A stretch of 64,000 bases of DNA, taken from assembly GCA_022828595.1 (NCBI GenBank), contig JAKGHH010000005.1, positions 65,219,655-65,283,654 on the forward strand, written 5' to 3'. Both the position numbers and the translations under genes were made by a program. Below, piece by piece: positions 48,262 through 60,659 of the stretch; position 1 is the first letter of the stretch, and every line of letters starts with the position of its first letter. The notes beneath the pieces were generated by a model. It was not told the origin of the DNA, searched no databases, and saw nothing but the letters and a program-made list of their open reading frames with translations. Origin of the DNA: Nelumbo lutea. Lineage: Eukaryota > Streptophyta > Magnoliopsida > Proteales > Nelumbonaceae.

Positions 48262-48368
48262 CCAGTAGCCAACAGGGAAAGGGCACCACCACCCTAACTG
48301 TATTAATAAAAAACGGAGAGACAAAACTACTCCCACGATACAGTTTTTATTATTGTTATAGTGAATAT

Positions 48369-48475
48369 GGCTCAGTTTGAAAAGGTATAAAAGTAAATAT
48401 ATACAATACAAATGCATATAAAATATAAAATTTTGTACTCTACAAATTTATATTTGCACTCTTCCAAACTGAGCC
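48369..48475. mobile_element. Small MITE, CTCAGTTTGGAA family, 107 bp
   Basis: Starts GGCTCAGTTTGAAAAGG and ends CTCTTCCAAACTGAGCC. Flanks TAT and TAA. Same family as 33935-34012. Confidence 0.68.
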
Positions 48476-48850
48476 TAAGGGTTTCTTTTGTATTTTCAAT
48501 GTGATGTGCAAATAAAAATGGACGAAAGTAGAGATAATAACAAAAAATGGATCAGCACGAGGAAAGAGCACGAATAAACAGAAGAAGTCGATTATATTCT
48601 TGTTTGTTAGCAAATAGCATTTCATAATTGATGAAAGCAAGGCACTCTACCATATTCAAATATGCTTAATATTATATATGTTGATGCTTAAGCCAATACG
48701 CATGAACAAAAATGCTTAGTGGAGTGAGGACACACCGGTGGCCAATATCATTGAATGAAATAGTAGTTGCCAATTATTAAGTAAAAGAGATCTTATATAC
48801 CAACCACCATAATTGTAATGCCTACTATCAACCATGTGTACATTATGGAT

Positions 48851-49339
48851 TAGACCTGTTTATGGGTTGGGTTCGGGCGGAGCTTTTACTCTGTATTTAT
48901 AGATTTTTTTAAGGTCTGAATCTGAGCTTGGCCTGATTATCGGGCCTACAACTTGGGCACGAGCCTAACCCTCATAAAAAGCTCAAAGCATGGGTCTGGG
49001 TTCGAGTCCGAAATTTATCCCATGCTGTTACTATTGCTGAAGCAACTGAATAGAGAGAGAGTGAGTGAGAGAGAAATTATAAAGAAAAAAAATAAAAAAT
49101 GTATATATTAAGTTATAAACATATATATTTCAACAAATATTATATTATTTATATATTTTATATAATGTTGAGTCGAGCCAGGCTGGGCTTTTTTGAAAAA
49201 TCCCAAGCCTGGCCCGTAACAAAGTCGGGCCTACAATGTTAGGTCGAGGTCAGGCTTGTAGGCCTAATTACATGACCAAGCCCGACTGGGGTGCGGGCTG
49301 AGCCAGGCCATCGAACTACCCGACCCATGAACAAGTTTA
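48851..49339. mobile_element. hAT-type MITE, 489 bp
   Basis: Ends TAGACCTGTTTATGGGTTGG and CCCGACCCATGAACAAGTTTA are inverted repeats. Flanks TTATGGAT (48843-48850) and TTCTAGAT (49340-49347) agree at 6 of 8. Interior rich in GGGCCT/GTCGGGC, as in the 6587-7050 element. Confidence 0.72.
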
Positions 49340-49492
49340 TTCTAGATGACAACAAGATCAACCAACCAACTTCGATCATTCCTTTGGTTAGGTTAAACCA
49401 TTTTGGAGCCAACTTTGAATTCATGGCCATAATTGGACCGGAAATGATGCATGGAGGTTTGTCCACAAGAGCTTGATCACTTACCAATATAT

Positions 49493-50325
49493 GGTATTGT
49501 TTGGTTTGCGGGAATAAGAGTTTGGAATTGAAATTAGAATGGCCTATTGTGATTCCAATTGTTTGATTGGATAGAATTGGAACCCCACTTTCATTTTTGA
49601 TTGAAAATGGCATTTCCCCATTTAAGGGTCCTTGGGAATAAAATCTTATTCCAACCGACTCCAATTCCTATCTAGGGGTGGCCACAAGCTGAGCTTCTTA
49701 CAAGTTATTCGAGTTCGGCTTGTAAAAAGTTCAATTTAAACGAGATTCGAGCTTAACTCAAGCCTGATATATAGGCTTGTTTGTTAATCAAGTCGAAATC
49801 GAGCCCTATGAAACTCAGCTCGTGAGGCTCGCAAGCGTAATCGAGCCTAGCATAATAAATAAATATTTTTTTTATTGTATACATACATATACGTATACGT
49901 ATTTATTTTTTGTGTATAATAGTAAATAATTTTTAAATTCCTTATTTTTTGTATGTAAAATAAAAATATATTTTTTTATTTTTTATATGTATAATAATAA
50001 ATAATTTTTATAATTCTTAATTTTTGCATACAAAATAAAAAATAATTTTATATGTATAATTTTTATGTTTTAGAAAAATGGATTGCAGTTAAGCTTGAGT
50101 CGAGTTGAACTTGAATTTGTGAGCTTTGAACCGAACCAAACTCGAGCTCAAGTCTCTAACTCGAATCAAGCTCGAGCCTAACACAATTTCAACGAGCCGA
50201 GCTCAAACAGCCAAGTATTTGACTCAACTGGACTCAAATCCACCCCTATTTCTATCTGAACCAAATAAACCATGCAAATAGATCATTCCGATTTCATTCC
50301 AATTAAAGAACCAAACGGTCTCAAA
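49493..50325. mobile_element. Tourist-like MITE, ATTTGGTTTGC family, interrupted
   Basis: Left half 49493-49672 (GGTATTGTTTGGTTTGCGGG, then GGAATTG motifs) and right half about 50249-50325 (ending AAAGAACCAAACGGTCTC) together make an element of about 257 bp, as long as its sister at 54962. The hAT-type MITE at 49673-50248 sits between the halves. Confidence 0.62.
49673..50248. mobile_element. hAT-type MITE, 576 bp, nested
   Basis: Ends TAGGGGTGGCCAC and ...AAATCCACCCCTA are inverted repeats. Flanks TTCCTATC (49665-49672) and TTTCTATC (50249-50256) match at 7 of 8. Interior has many CGAGCTC/GAGCTTG motifs and AT-rich filler. Confidence 0.85.
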
Positions 50326-50956
50326 ATCAAACGTGAACCAAACCTGTAGAGGAATCAATCGAGTGAGAAAGTACCAATCAGAAAGAAGCCTACTCCACAG
50401 GTGGGCCAGCAGTATAGATGTACGTCTTACTCGAGGAACCTTGAAAATCAAGCTAGAATTAAGGTGGACTGTTTCTAAAGATTGATTCTCATAATCATCA
50501 ATCACAGGTGGGCAAACGAAAGAGCTACCAAAGTGACAACTGACAAACCTACTCCCAGACTCCCAGTTATGGTTTCAAATGGGCCAATAGACCGTGGAAT
50601 TTAAGGCCCACCTAATTTTGTACTAGGTTTCGGATGAGATATTTACCTGTTTGGCCTCTACCTGTAGCATCCTGTAGCATCAGACTATCAGCATGGCTTT
50701 ATCTTATAGCCCCGCTTTTAAATAGGATGTCGCTTGACTTTTGATTCCTAAAGGCCCCAGCTTGCCCATCTCAAATTTTGAGCAAATTATTAATGTGGGA
50801 CATATTGCACTGTAGTATAACCGCTTATGTGAGACCACAGATTTTACAAATGATAAATTGAATCTAACGTTGGATGCAATAATTTCTGACCAAAGAAAAC
50901 GAAATTTTGTTTACGAAAATTGTCTAAAACTAACAATCTGTTTTTAGTATTTCTCT

Positions 50957-51642
50957 AAACTCATTATAACTTTTCAAAATGTCTAAAATTCATCGTGTTG
51001 TTAACTTGATGTTAAACAGATTAGTGGGTGTTAATATATTACCATTTTAACCTTCATAGAAAAATATAAAATATATACAAAATAAATTAATGGGTGTTAA
51101 TATATTACCATTTTAATATTTAGATATGAAAAAAAGAAAAAAATTCAAAATATATTTTCAAATATAAAATATATAAAAACTTAGAAATTACAAAAATATA
51201 AAAAATTATAGAAATTGCAAACAAAATAAAAAATTATTTTCAAATTATAGGAACTATAGAAATTGAAAAACAAAATCAGAAAATAAAAATCGTAGAAAAC
51301 ACCAAAAATTATAGAAGGTTAAACCCAGAAATTACAAATAAATAACAAAAGATATAGGAAAAAGTATAGATTGTAGAAAATAGAAACTGTAAAAAACAGA
51401 AATTATAACAAAACACTAAAAATGAAAAAAAAAATGAAACAAGAAAATTGAAAACTGAAAAAGACCATTTTTCCTCTAATTCGCCATTCAAGAGTAATTT
51501 GGTCATGAAAATTGTTATTTATGCTGACATGGACACTTCTGTTAAGAAGCATTAACGGTGCACTAACGGAATGTAAGTTTTGAAAAATAAAAACTTATTG
51601 GCTTGATGAGTTTTAAACATTTTGAAAAGTTGTGGTGAGTTT
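50957..51642. mobile_element. ~690-bp inverted-repeat element
   Basis: AACTCATTATAACTTTTCAA on the left pairs with TTGAAAAGTTGTGGTGAGTT on the right over about 80 bp. The interior is A-rich on the plus strand (AAATTATAGAAATTGCAAA repeats) without a coding frame. Superfamily not determined. Confidence 0.5.
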
Positions 51643-52023
51643 AACATAAATATTGAAAACTCATGGTGAGTTTTCAACATTGTGGTGGGCTAGAGTAAGG
51701 CCCATAACTAGCAATTCAAAGAATGTTGGGCCTTAATCAACGTTGTAGTGGAAGGCGATGGCCCATACTACAAAAGTTCTGTTGGAGAATTTGGCTTCTC
51801 CATGGCGCACTCAACACTTTGGTTGCGGGTTGCAGAGGACTCATAGCTTCCTCTCCCTCCTGCTGAATCCGTTATTGTAATAAATCCTGTAACTCAGCTT
51901 CCCATATGATTTTCCAAGTGTGAAACTGAACTTAGAAAATCTGTTTTCTAGATTTTTTTTTTGCCTGATGCCATTGCTGATATTGTGTCCCTCGAATTGA
52001 GTTGATTGATGAAATTATCTTTA

Positions 52024-52150
52024 GGCTATGTTTGGTTTGAAGGAAAAGATAGGGAAAGGAAGGAAAATGTAAGGAAGCCTATACAAGGTTTGTAAAGGTT
52101 TTTTTATCTCTCCCTTCCTTTCCTTACTTTTTCCTTCAAACCAAACACAG
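52024..52150. mobile_element. Tourist-like MITE, GGCTGTGTTTGG family
   Basis: It starts GGCTATGTTTGGTTTGAAGG after TTA and ends CCTTCAAACCAAACACAGC; the right duplication is lost. Hairpin of about 127 bp. Confidence 0.7.
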
Positions 52151-52214
52151 CTGTGCTCATGGGGATAAAATAGGGTTGAACCATCCAAGGACTCATCCCA
52201 AGCCCAACCACTTA

Positions 52215-52318
52215 GGTTGTGTTTGGTTTGAAGGAAAAAGTAAGGAAATGAGGGGAAATGTAGGAAAGCCTTTACAAACTAAGCACAACTTACTTTTTCC
52301 TTTAAATCAAACACAACC
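52215..52318. mobile_element. Tourist-like MITE, GGCTGTGTTTGG family, 104 bp
   Basis: Starts GGTTGTGTTTGGTTTGAAGG and ends AAATCAAACACAACC, with TTA on both sides (52212-52214 and 52319-52321). It lies 64 bp from the copy at 52024. Confidence 0.8.
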
Positions 52319-52336
52319 TTAAAAAAATGCAAGCAA

Positions 52337-52636
52337 CTATGGTTTTAAAAAATGACCCTGAAATGGAACCGTTCTGGCAACCGGTTTTCAGGTCAATGGT
52401 TCGAATGGACGGCTCATTTTGACAAAAAATTAAAAAAAATAGAAATATTAAAAAGTAAAATAGCCAAAAACTGTTGAACAGATCGACTATTCGACTGCCC
52501 AGGTCAATAGGCCATTGACTGAATCAACAGTTTTTGGCTAGGAACCGAGGTTTGGGGTAAAACGGAACTAGTTGCCTAGACGGTTCACAGGCTGAACGGT
52601 CCAACCATCTAGGTCAATAGTGGTTCAAAAACCATG
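52337..52636 (-). mobile_element. hAT-type MITE, CATGG family, copy 5
   Basis: Reverse orientation, from CTATGGTTTTAAAAAATGAC to GGTTCAAAAACCATG. It has the family core but is about 30 bp longer than copies 1-3. No clear duplication. Confidence 0.68.
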
Positions 52637-52971
52637 CAAAACTTCACAAGCATCAAGCCAAGTTGTTAGGCCCAACAATAATAACGGTGTAAGCTAGGGT
52701 GCAAGTCGGGTTTCCCCAAGTTAACAGTTTACATTGTTTTGGGCTCAAGCTTCAGGTTGGACCCATCGAAATATTGACAAAATCCCAACTCTATCATGGA
52801 AAATTTGCACCCAATGTGTATCATTGGTATTGGCGTTATTTATTTATTTTTAATACCAAATTTTGGTGCAGCCGCCTTAAAATTTTATTAATCAATCAAC
52901 ATCAAAATCAATTGTGTAGCATAGGGGACGATGTAGCCCACTTTCTCCTCTCAACCCCAACACCCAAAAGC

Positions 52972-53042
52972 AAAATGAAGACAAAAGCATACATCACAAA
53001 ATAACCAAAATGAAAACAAAAGCATACATCACAAAATAACCA
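52972..53042. repeat. Tandem 35-bp duplication
   Basis: AAAATGAAGACAAAAGCATA and its following bases to AATAACC occur twice in a row, followed by a partial third copy. Confidence 0.9.
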
Positions 53043-53721
53043 AAATGAAAAGGGGTTTCTACTGTTCAACCCACCCTCAGAAATCCTAGTTCCACGGTGC
53101 ATTTGGGATAGGTGCCAACTTGGAATTGATGTTAATTTATGAGTGGATATGAGTGTTATAGATGAAGGTATTTATAATTTTGAATTGCTATAAATCTGCA
53201 TTTTAATTCAAAATTCTGAGGTGAAATGCAATCTACTTACTTAAAAACGGAAGCTTCATGTAATCTTCTTTCACGCTAATACTATCATTATATGTATGGG
53301 AATTCTAATAAGAAATCAAATATAGTATGAAAGTATGAAAACGAAAAAAAAAAAACATATTGAAACCACGCTTTTTTTAGGTCTATGCTTATGAATTGGG
53401 CCAAGAAATGATTCATTCTAATAATCTTTTGATTGATTTGCAAACATCAATAGGTTACTCTTTTAACGAAAAGAGCTCTAAGAATTGTTTAATGGAGAAA
53501 AGCTGTCTAGCCTAGCCCAAATAGAGCCCTATTAGGGTTTTCAAATCGTCCACTCATCTTTCACCCCTTACAGCTAGCTTCATTATTATCATCCTCTCAA
53601 GTTTCCGTTCCTTCGTCTATCCAATACAACCACCACTTCTTAGAGCTATTTTCCTTTTCATGAACGATGTGCCTGATTTTTTATAAATGGGTGCGCCTAA
53701 ATCACTGTCTATCATGCCAAT

Positions 53722-53885
53722 ATGTAAATCTGGCAAAAAGTTGGGATTCGATCCAATTCAATCCGAAAAAATAGGACTACGGTCTCATATCTAAATATCT
53801 GAATTTGAGAATGAATCAACCCAATCCAACACGAAAAAACTGGATTGGGTCATGGGTCAACCCACCGATTCACATTACAACTAAT
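53722..53885. mobile_element. Truncated hAT-type MITE
   Basis: It resembles the left 60% of the element at 13199 (CTGGCAAAAAGTTG, CCGAAAAAATAGG, TGGATTGGGTC). The right end is missing. Confidence 0.5.
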
Positions 53886-54474
53886 CTAAGTTGGGATACG
53901 TAGATTACCGATTACTCAACAAACGTTTAATTAGATGCAAAAAACAAACGCAAAATAAACTTCCATTTAGTGTTAAACACTAAACTAAAAGGCTGGACCA
54001 TTTTCTTCATGTAAGAAAGGATAAAACGTAGAATAAAGTCATAGAACTTGCTCGAGTCAAATGGTGTATCCGGTTCAAGCACTGACCCATCTCTATCTTT
54101 CGATTAATAATCCTTTGCCCTATCATTTTGTTGGGTATCGTGCACGTGTGGCACGCCAATCTTATGCTTCAAGCTCTGGTCTCAAATTATACTAAGTTGG
54201 ATGGTTTTGAGACTGATCAAACGCATGAAACAGACAATGATAGCCTTGACTAAGGCGTGCTTAATTTGATTCTGAGGATGTTCCGTGCATCGATTGGTTT
54301 CAATCTACGTTATACCCTAATGTTGTTGCTCTCTCCCTCTCTCTCTCTCTTTCTCATTTGGACAGGCCACGATTGTTTGTCAATGTATTACCAGTTATGA
54401 GTTATGACTCTTCCCTCGTAATCCTTTAGCTAAATAAAAATCCTCTCTCAAGTGAAGTGCCAAATGGAAGGTGG

Positions 54475-54560
54475 CAATTAGCTTGATTGGTAAGATCTTA
54501 ACCCGTTAAAGCGGAGACTTGGGAGTTGGGATTACTTCCTTTCATGTTACTACTTTCAAA
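54475..54560 (+). repeat. Possible tRNA-derived SINE head
   Basis: TTAGCTTGATTGGTAAG resembles an A box, and GGGAGTTGGGATTAC lies at B-box distance but matches poorly. The rest has no cloverleaf. Low confidence. Confidence 0.25.
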
Positions 54561-54961
54561 TTCATTAAAGAAAAACTCCTAGCCTTATATTACATTGGCA
54601 AAACGAACATCAATACAAAGGTGTGGTGTGGGTTAACTGAGACGGTGGCAGAAGGTAGGTGGCTAATCCCATCCAACCGATAGTTGTTTAGATGGATATA
54701 TAATATCATCATCATCTCCACGCATGGCAGAAATAAGCTGAGTAGTCGTGCAGGGAAAGTTCCCTACTAAACGTAAGAAAAAGAAATAGCATAAAATAAA
54801 AAGATTGGTGTTAAGACTATGCGAATAAAATTAGAAACAAGCTTATTAATATTAACCTAGAAGTAGTTCTAATAGATGATGGAGATAGAAAATACACTAC
54901 AATGCTTTGCCAATATGTTTAGAAGACAATTAAGCTGATTTGGTAGCAAAATAAATAACTA

Positions 54962-55212
54962 GGATCCATTTGGTTTGCAGTTGGAATTGGAATTGAAATC
55001 ATAATTCTTTGTAATCAGAATTGGAATAGTCTATTCCTATAGTCTGTTTGGTTCCGACAGATATGAGAATGAGAATTTAAATCAGCGGGAATCTCAAGTG
55101 GGTGAATGCAATGAAAATGGGATTCCGATTCCACTCAACCAAGCAGTTGAAATCGAAATAACCCATCTCGATTCTGATTCCAGTACTGTATTCCCACAAA
55201 CCAAATGGGGCC
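54962..55212. mobile_element. Tourist-like MITE, ATTTGGTTTGC family, copy 3
   Basis: A 251-bp element from GGATCCATTTGGTTTGCAG to CACAAACCAAATGGGGCC. Flanks CTA and TTA. Subterminal GGAATTGGAATTG motifs. Confidence 0.75.
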
Positions 55213-55948
55213 TTAATGTAATGCAAGACTTGGAAGTAAATGGTGCTAGCTAGGCTGCTAGCAGATAGGGAGTCTAGAAGATTCGCAAAATTGTATAACA
55301 TGAGAAGTAACCCTGAGGCTCGCAATCTAGGAGGTTTGGGCAAATCTGTATACGACTTTGATTTTGCTGATGTATGCTGCATTGCATTGCATTTACTTAG
55401 TTTACAAAACAAAACCCTAAATATTGGCAAACACACCCTTAATACAATCATTACTGTATTTACATGATGGTTGTTTTCTGTTTTGAAAAACAAAATGTAC
55501 ATATTGAACAACATCACCATGTTGGATGATACAAGGATCCTGATGGAAATCCTTCATGTTTTAACTACGTTCCTCTCTTACTACATATAGAAGTACAAGA
55601 AATTTTGTGGATATATGATAAAATGTAGGGGAGTCAAACTCAGGTCCAACAAGATGACAATTTTCTCCATTTCCTCAATCCACACTGGAAAACTACCCCA
55701 TTTGAATGGAGATGATTTCCCCATGGAACAAGAATGAGGTCAGGGACAAAGATAGCAATCCTGCCCCGTGGGGATATTTTTTAAAATATGATTAAATATA
55801 TTTTGAATCTATTTTAATAGAATTGTAAATTATAATTATTTTATTTAAAAATGAAATGAAATGAAATAAACTTAACATCATAAAAATGACGGGTAATGGA
55901 AAAGAATCAGGCAGCAAAATGTATTCCTTTACATCATTCACAAATTTA

Positions 55949-56743
55949 GGCCATGTTTGGGAGTGCTTAAGTTAAAAATAAGTGTTTATTGAATAATTGC
56001 TTAAAACAAGTGCTTATTCAAATAAGCACTTAATTGCTGCGTTTGGCACCCAACTTTTTAAAATAAGCACTTATTTTATATTGGGCATTCGGTAGTCTTT
56101 TTTTCTAATAAGCACTTAAATAAGCATTTGTGACTATTTTGTCCTTCATTTTCTTTCAAATTTTCAAAATATACCCTTCGAAAGCAATTTCATTAAATTA
56201 CTTCTATGAAAACACTTTTATTAAAGTACATTTTTAAAAACACTTTTATGAAAGTGATTTAATGAAACACTTTTATAAAAGTACTTTTACGAAGCACTTT
56301 TTAAGAAAGTACTCTTATGAAAGCACTTTTGTGAAAGTACTTTTATGAACACTTATAAAAGTATTTTTTTTTAAAGTGCTTTCATAAAAGTACTTTCACA
56401 AGAGTACTCATAAAAGTGCTTTCGTAAAAGTACTTCTATAAAAATGCTTTTTGTAAAAATATTTTCATAAAAATACTTTTATAAAAGTGCTTCTATAAAA
56501 TTCAACTAGGGATAATTTAATAAGTGGATTTTAAAATTCAACTAGGTATCATTTTGGAAGAAAAAAATTAAATAAGTGCTAATTATATAAGCACTTAAAA
56601 AAAACTGGAAATTTGGGCTTAAAAAAATAAGCCCTTATTTTTAAAATAAGCACTTATTTCCCAAATACCAATAAGTGCTTAATGGCCCAAATAAATATTT
56701 ATTTTGAATAATCACTTAGTTTTAAGCACTCCCAAACATGGCC
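55949..56743. mobile_element. Tourist-like element, 795 bp, with perfect 22-bp ends
   Basis: Starts GGCCATGTTTGGGAGTGC and ends with the exact 22-bp complement. TTA flanks both sides (55946-55948 and 56744-56746). The middle (about 56205-56500) is an array of short AAGTACTTTTATGAAAGC-like units, on the left in one orientation and on the right in the other, so the array itself is palindromic. No transposase frame. Confidence 0.88.
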
Positions 56744-56749
56744 TTAGAC

Positions 56750-58500
56750 AAGAAGCGAGCTGCCTGGTTCGATACTCTAAATATAAATATAAAAGACATT
56801 CACAAAAGAAACAGCCTCAAAACAGGAAGCCTAACTGGTCTTAGCCTCTATTACTTGATGAGAAGGTACCAATGGATGGAGGTAATGTAGCCCAAGACCA
56901 AGCAGGTCTAAGCCTCTATTTCAAATCAAACCAGGGAAAAATTGAATTGAAGCAACACTAAGATTGTCCTTATGTTTTTCTGATTACAAATAGAGGAGAT
57001 GAACCAACCAATAAAAACCGTAAGGAGACAGACTGTAGCTTTAACCCTTTTCCCCCATCCCAAAATGTTGGGTTCCCACTTCTAATAATAAGCAAATCTC
57101 TTATAAAATACTGCCGCTGATGTAAGCGAAAGTGGTGGGACTTCTGTCTCCAAAGTCCTAACTGCATATAAACCAAGATTCGATTGCATCCACACTGAAT
57201 GCACATTCTCTGTCACACTGGATCTAGATGGAAATAAACCAATGGGCTGGGCCTAGTTCCTGCATCTAAGTTCTCAGCCTACCAATCCGCCCTCCATCAT
57301 TTGGTCATATTAGAAGCTCAGAACCAACCAACGGATGGGTCCCAACCAAAATTCAGCATCAACAATCAACCATCTCATGTACACAGCTAAAATGTATATA
57401 TTAAGAACACACAGTTGCACTATTGCAGTCATATCTCAATCTAATTTAGGGCAGCTAATCAACTTTATGGGATCCATTCAATGGTGGTGGGCCTTGAACT
57501 CTTGATTCTCTGAGTGACAAATATTGGGGCCCCATAAGAATCATAGGGTAGAGGAATATCTCAGCTTCTCATTTCATGGGAGCGGGGGTCATCAAGTACG
57601 ACCAGGGGCCACAAAGTAGCACGCGTGACAATAAAATGGGGGGTTGTATAGTCACAATCCATTTTCATAGCATAGAGTCGACAGTGTTATTTACACATTA
57701 GCATTTGCCTTTTACTATGCTGTAGCCAACACTCTACCTTTTTGCCCAATAAATATGTAGATAAGAATTGATCTTTGCTACTTCCAAGAATAATATTGTA
57801 TGTGCTGAAGTGAAGGATGGCTGACAATTAAATTTCCTTGGGCATCCAAAACTCTAAGAACAAATGGTTTACTACTGGAAAAGTTGTTCCTAAATCAAAA
57901 GAAATATCAACATTAAAGTCAAACTGTATCCTTCCCAAAGAAAGACCAAAAAAAAAAGTAGACAACGTATTTCCCATAAACAAGTTTTCTCTAAACGCAT
58001 TTGTAATGAATTCTTCTAAACATACTAGATTGTGACCTAATTTAATGTGACCCCATGTCCATGACATGAAGCGCTATCTCCATCACTGTCACATCCGAAT
58101 AAAACTCCAAATTTCCCATTGTCCAGTCCTAAGAAAGTAACTCCATGTACGGGTAGCTGGTTCAATGGATCCAAAAAAGGAGCAATATTACAATTCAACA
58201 TTGTGAAAGAGATAGAAGAAAGGAGCCGTTTCAAAATGCACAAAATGAAACCAGGTGAAGTTTGGACTCTTTTTTCAGAAAGGATCATTTTTGTATAGGG
58301 AAAATTGTTTCAACAGGTTCTATAGCCAAAAGAGATGGAATTAAGCATTCTTATCAGTTGGTTTCAATAATGATACAGGTGATTTTAACTGTGATAGCTG
58401 TCTATGATGGTTATTCAAACAGATGATCTCTAAGTTACAACTGCATGCCACTCTCTATCATTGGTATTCGGCCCAATTCATATTTTTATAGAATTACACA
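56750..58500. other. Intergenic, no gene recognised
   Basis: No repeat or frame that I can assign. Confidence 0.4.
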
Positions 58501-58503
58501 AAA

Positions 58504-58690
58504 GGCCATTACTTGGTGTAATGGTAAAATATTGGGCTGACAGGAGTGAGAACACAGGTTCAGTTCACGTATGAGAGCAGCCACTTTGTGCAAAGAAGTC
58601 CCAAAGGTTGGTTCATGTCCAGTCCACCCCTCCAAAACAGATAGCTGGGACCAACATTGGATAATGGTCTTTGCTCTTTTGGCATTGCTA
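58504..58690 (+). repeat. tRNA-derived SINE
   Basis: An A box (TTGGTGTAATGGTAAAAT, about 58513-58530) and a B box (GGTTCAGTTCA, 58558-58568) have tRNA spacing, and the sequence leads into a non-tRNA body ending GATAGCTGGGACCAACATTG. It lacks the acceptor stem of a real tRNA. A second, 3'-only fragment is at 59010-59085. Confidence 0.65.
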
Positions 58691-59009
58691 ACAATAGAAT
58701 GGCATCTCTGTTTGCAACTGAGCTCCCCAGCTTCTTCCAGACTGCTCAAGATGGAAAGGATTGTGTGACATAAATAACTAGAAGTGATTCAAAGAAACTA
58801 ATTAGATTAAAAAATCTACTTTTATGTGGGAACAACATTCTATGGAAAGTTGGAAACAAACTGCCTTACAATCTGTGTATTCAGATGATGGCTTGAACAA
58901 CAGGCCACAAAATAATTGGACACATAAAAGAGTCATTTCAATTTTGAAGACAACTCCAAAAAAAATGATCTCTCTTTCACATTTTTTTAGAGATTCATGT
59001 AATAATGGT

Positions 59010-59085
59010 TGTAGGTCTGTATCCAGTGTAACCCTCCCAAGACCCCAGATAGCTGGGACCAACATTGGGTAATGGCCCTTTCTTC
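59010..59085 (+). repeat. SINE 3' fragment
   Basis: CCAGATAGCTGGGACCAACA and following TTGGGTAATGGCCCTT repeat the tail of the SINE at 58504-58690 (there AACATTGGATAATGGTC). Confidence 0.6.
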
Positions 59086-60559
59086 ATGTACGAGTGATTT
59101 TAAGCCTTTCTTAAGGTTATATTGTATAAAAAAAGGGAAAGTAAGAGTGCAAGGATATTTAGGTTACTGTTGAGAACTTCCGGTTTTGTCTTTTAGGGTT
59201 CTTTTTTCTTGTGAGGGGAGTTTACAAATACCTTTTGTCTGGAGTTTCTTTGTGGATGCTCTCTAAGTTTGAGATTTTGTACAAGGGATTTTTTTCTTAC
59301 AATCAGAAGAATGTTCCTCTTGGGAGGTTACTCTTTGACTCTTACAGGTTTGGATTTCCACTGTAGTCATAGTCAGCTTTAACATCAGTGGATTTTCTAT
59401 TTGTCTTTACCCGTGGTCATAAACATATTGTCAAACCACATGAACCTTGTATTCTTATGTGGATTTTTTTTTTCTTTTTTTTTCTCTCTACTTTTGATTT
59501 TGCCATCAAACCCACAAACACATTTCTGCACAACTAGGTAGCTGACAAAATAGCAGTAAATAGGAATAAGTTTATATCTAACAATCATCTAAGTTAAGAC
59601 AGTAGTTTGAAGATAAGAAAGACCACAAAACCATGTAAACTTAACTCTAGCAATTGCCCCATTAATCAGTTGGTACAACTTTATCTGCAGATGCCTCTAG
59701 GCTTAACGAGGCAATATTGGTTACAATTATAGAACTTCCTGGTCTCTTGGTGCTCTTTCTAGAACCAGGCATTGTCAAACATAGCGTGAGTCCCTTTTTT
59801 TATCAATAAACATAGCATGAGTCCTATTAGATCCACAAGTTACAATTTCTTAACAACATAATTCCAAATCAGCAATGAAGGAAGCAGGGCAGTTCAAAGT
59901 CTTCAGACTCATAAAATATTGCAACCACTTCAGTTGTTTTCATATCCAAGGCTATACTTTCTTTTCTTTAAAAAATTAATTCGTTCCAATGCTTCACTTT
60001 GCTGACCACTTGACCTATTTGTGGATTCCCTTTTTATTCGATGTAAATCTTTCATCCTAGATACTGATCATACCTTCCTCTGGTTAACTCTGAGCATATA
60101 ATAAGAAGCAATGACATTCTTATCAGGTATTTTTCTTCATAAACTCTTAGTCCATATATTCAATGTTCTCCACTACTTGACTCCTACTTGAAACTCTATG
60201 TATTTTTCTGAGTTAGTCTACAAGCCTCAGTGAGTTTTCTTTTTTGAGACAACTTGTTACTTGTAAATAAAATATATTGATGCAGCTACCACATGGCAAT
60301 AGGCCCATGCCCACATAACTCCATCAATGCCCTTGTATCCACAACTAAAGTGGGTTGTCTATTTACATGTCTAATAACCAACATTCTTGGCCCTTTTCCT
60401 ACAAGTCTATCTCAATACCCAGCCAGGCTCTACGCAAGCCTGTATCAAGTCCACTCTACTAGACTCAAAGCAGAAGAAACTAAAAGGAGAACTAAGGCAT
60501 ATTACAAAGAGATAAGACTAGGATATTAATGGGTGTTTTTGTAATTTTTCTTGCCTTGA

Positions 60560-60655
60560 AATGACAACCTAGCCTTCTCGTATAAAAGGAACTGTACTCC
60601 TTAATTTCTTTTTTGATGAATGAATATTTTATCTGCTCAACAACTTTTTTTAGTT
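60560..60655 (+). mobile_element. LTR-like fragment (TATA to end)
   Basis: CGTATAAAAGGAACTGTACT (about 60578) is followed by GATGAATGAATATTTT and CTGCTCAACA, the usual order of TATA box, polyadenylation signal and CA end in short Copia-type LTRs. No partner LTR, primer site or polyprotein frame was recognised. Confidence 0.3.
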
Positions 60656-60659
60656 CAGA

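Noticed and set aside
55077..55520. 147-codon minus frame
   Set aside because: Its first and last parts are unrelated, the last part lies in a Tourist-like MITE, and there is no family motif.
58504..58580. Functional tRNA gene
   Set aside because: A and B boxes are present, but the acceptor stem cannot pair and the sequence runs on into a SINE body.
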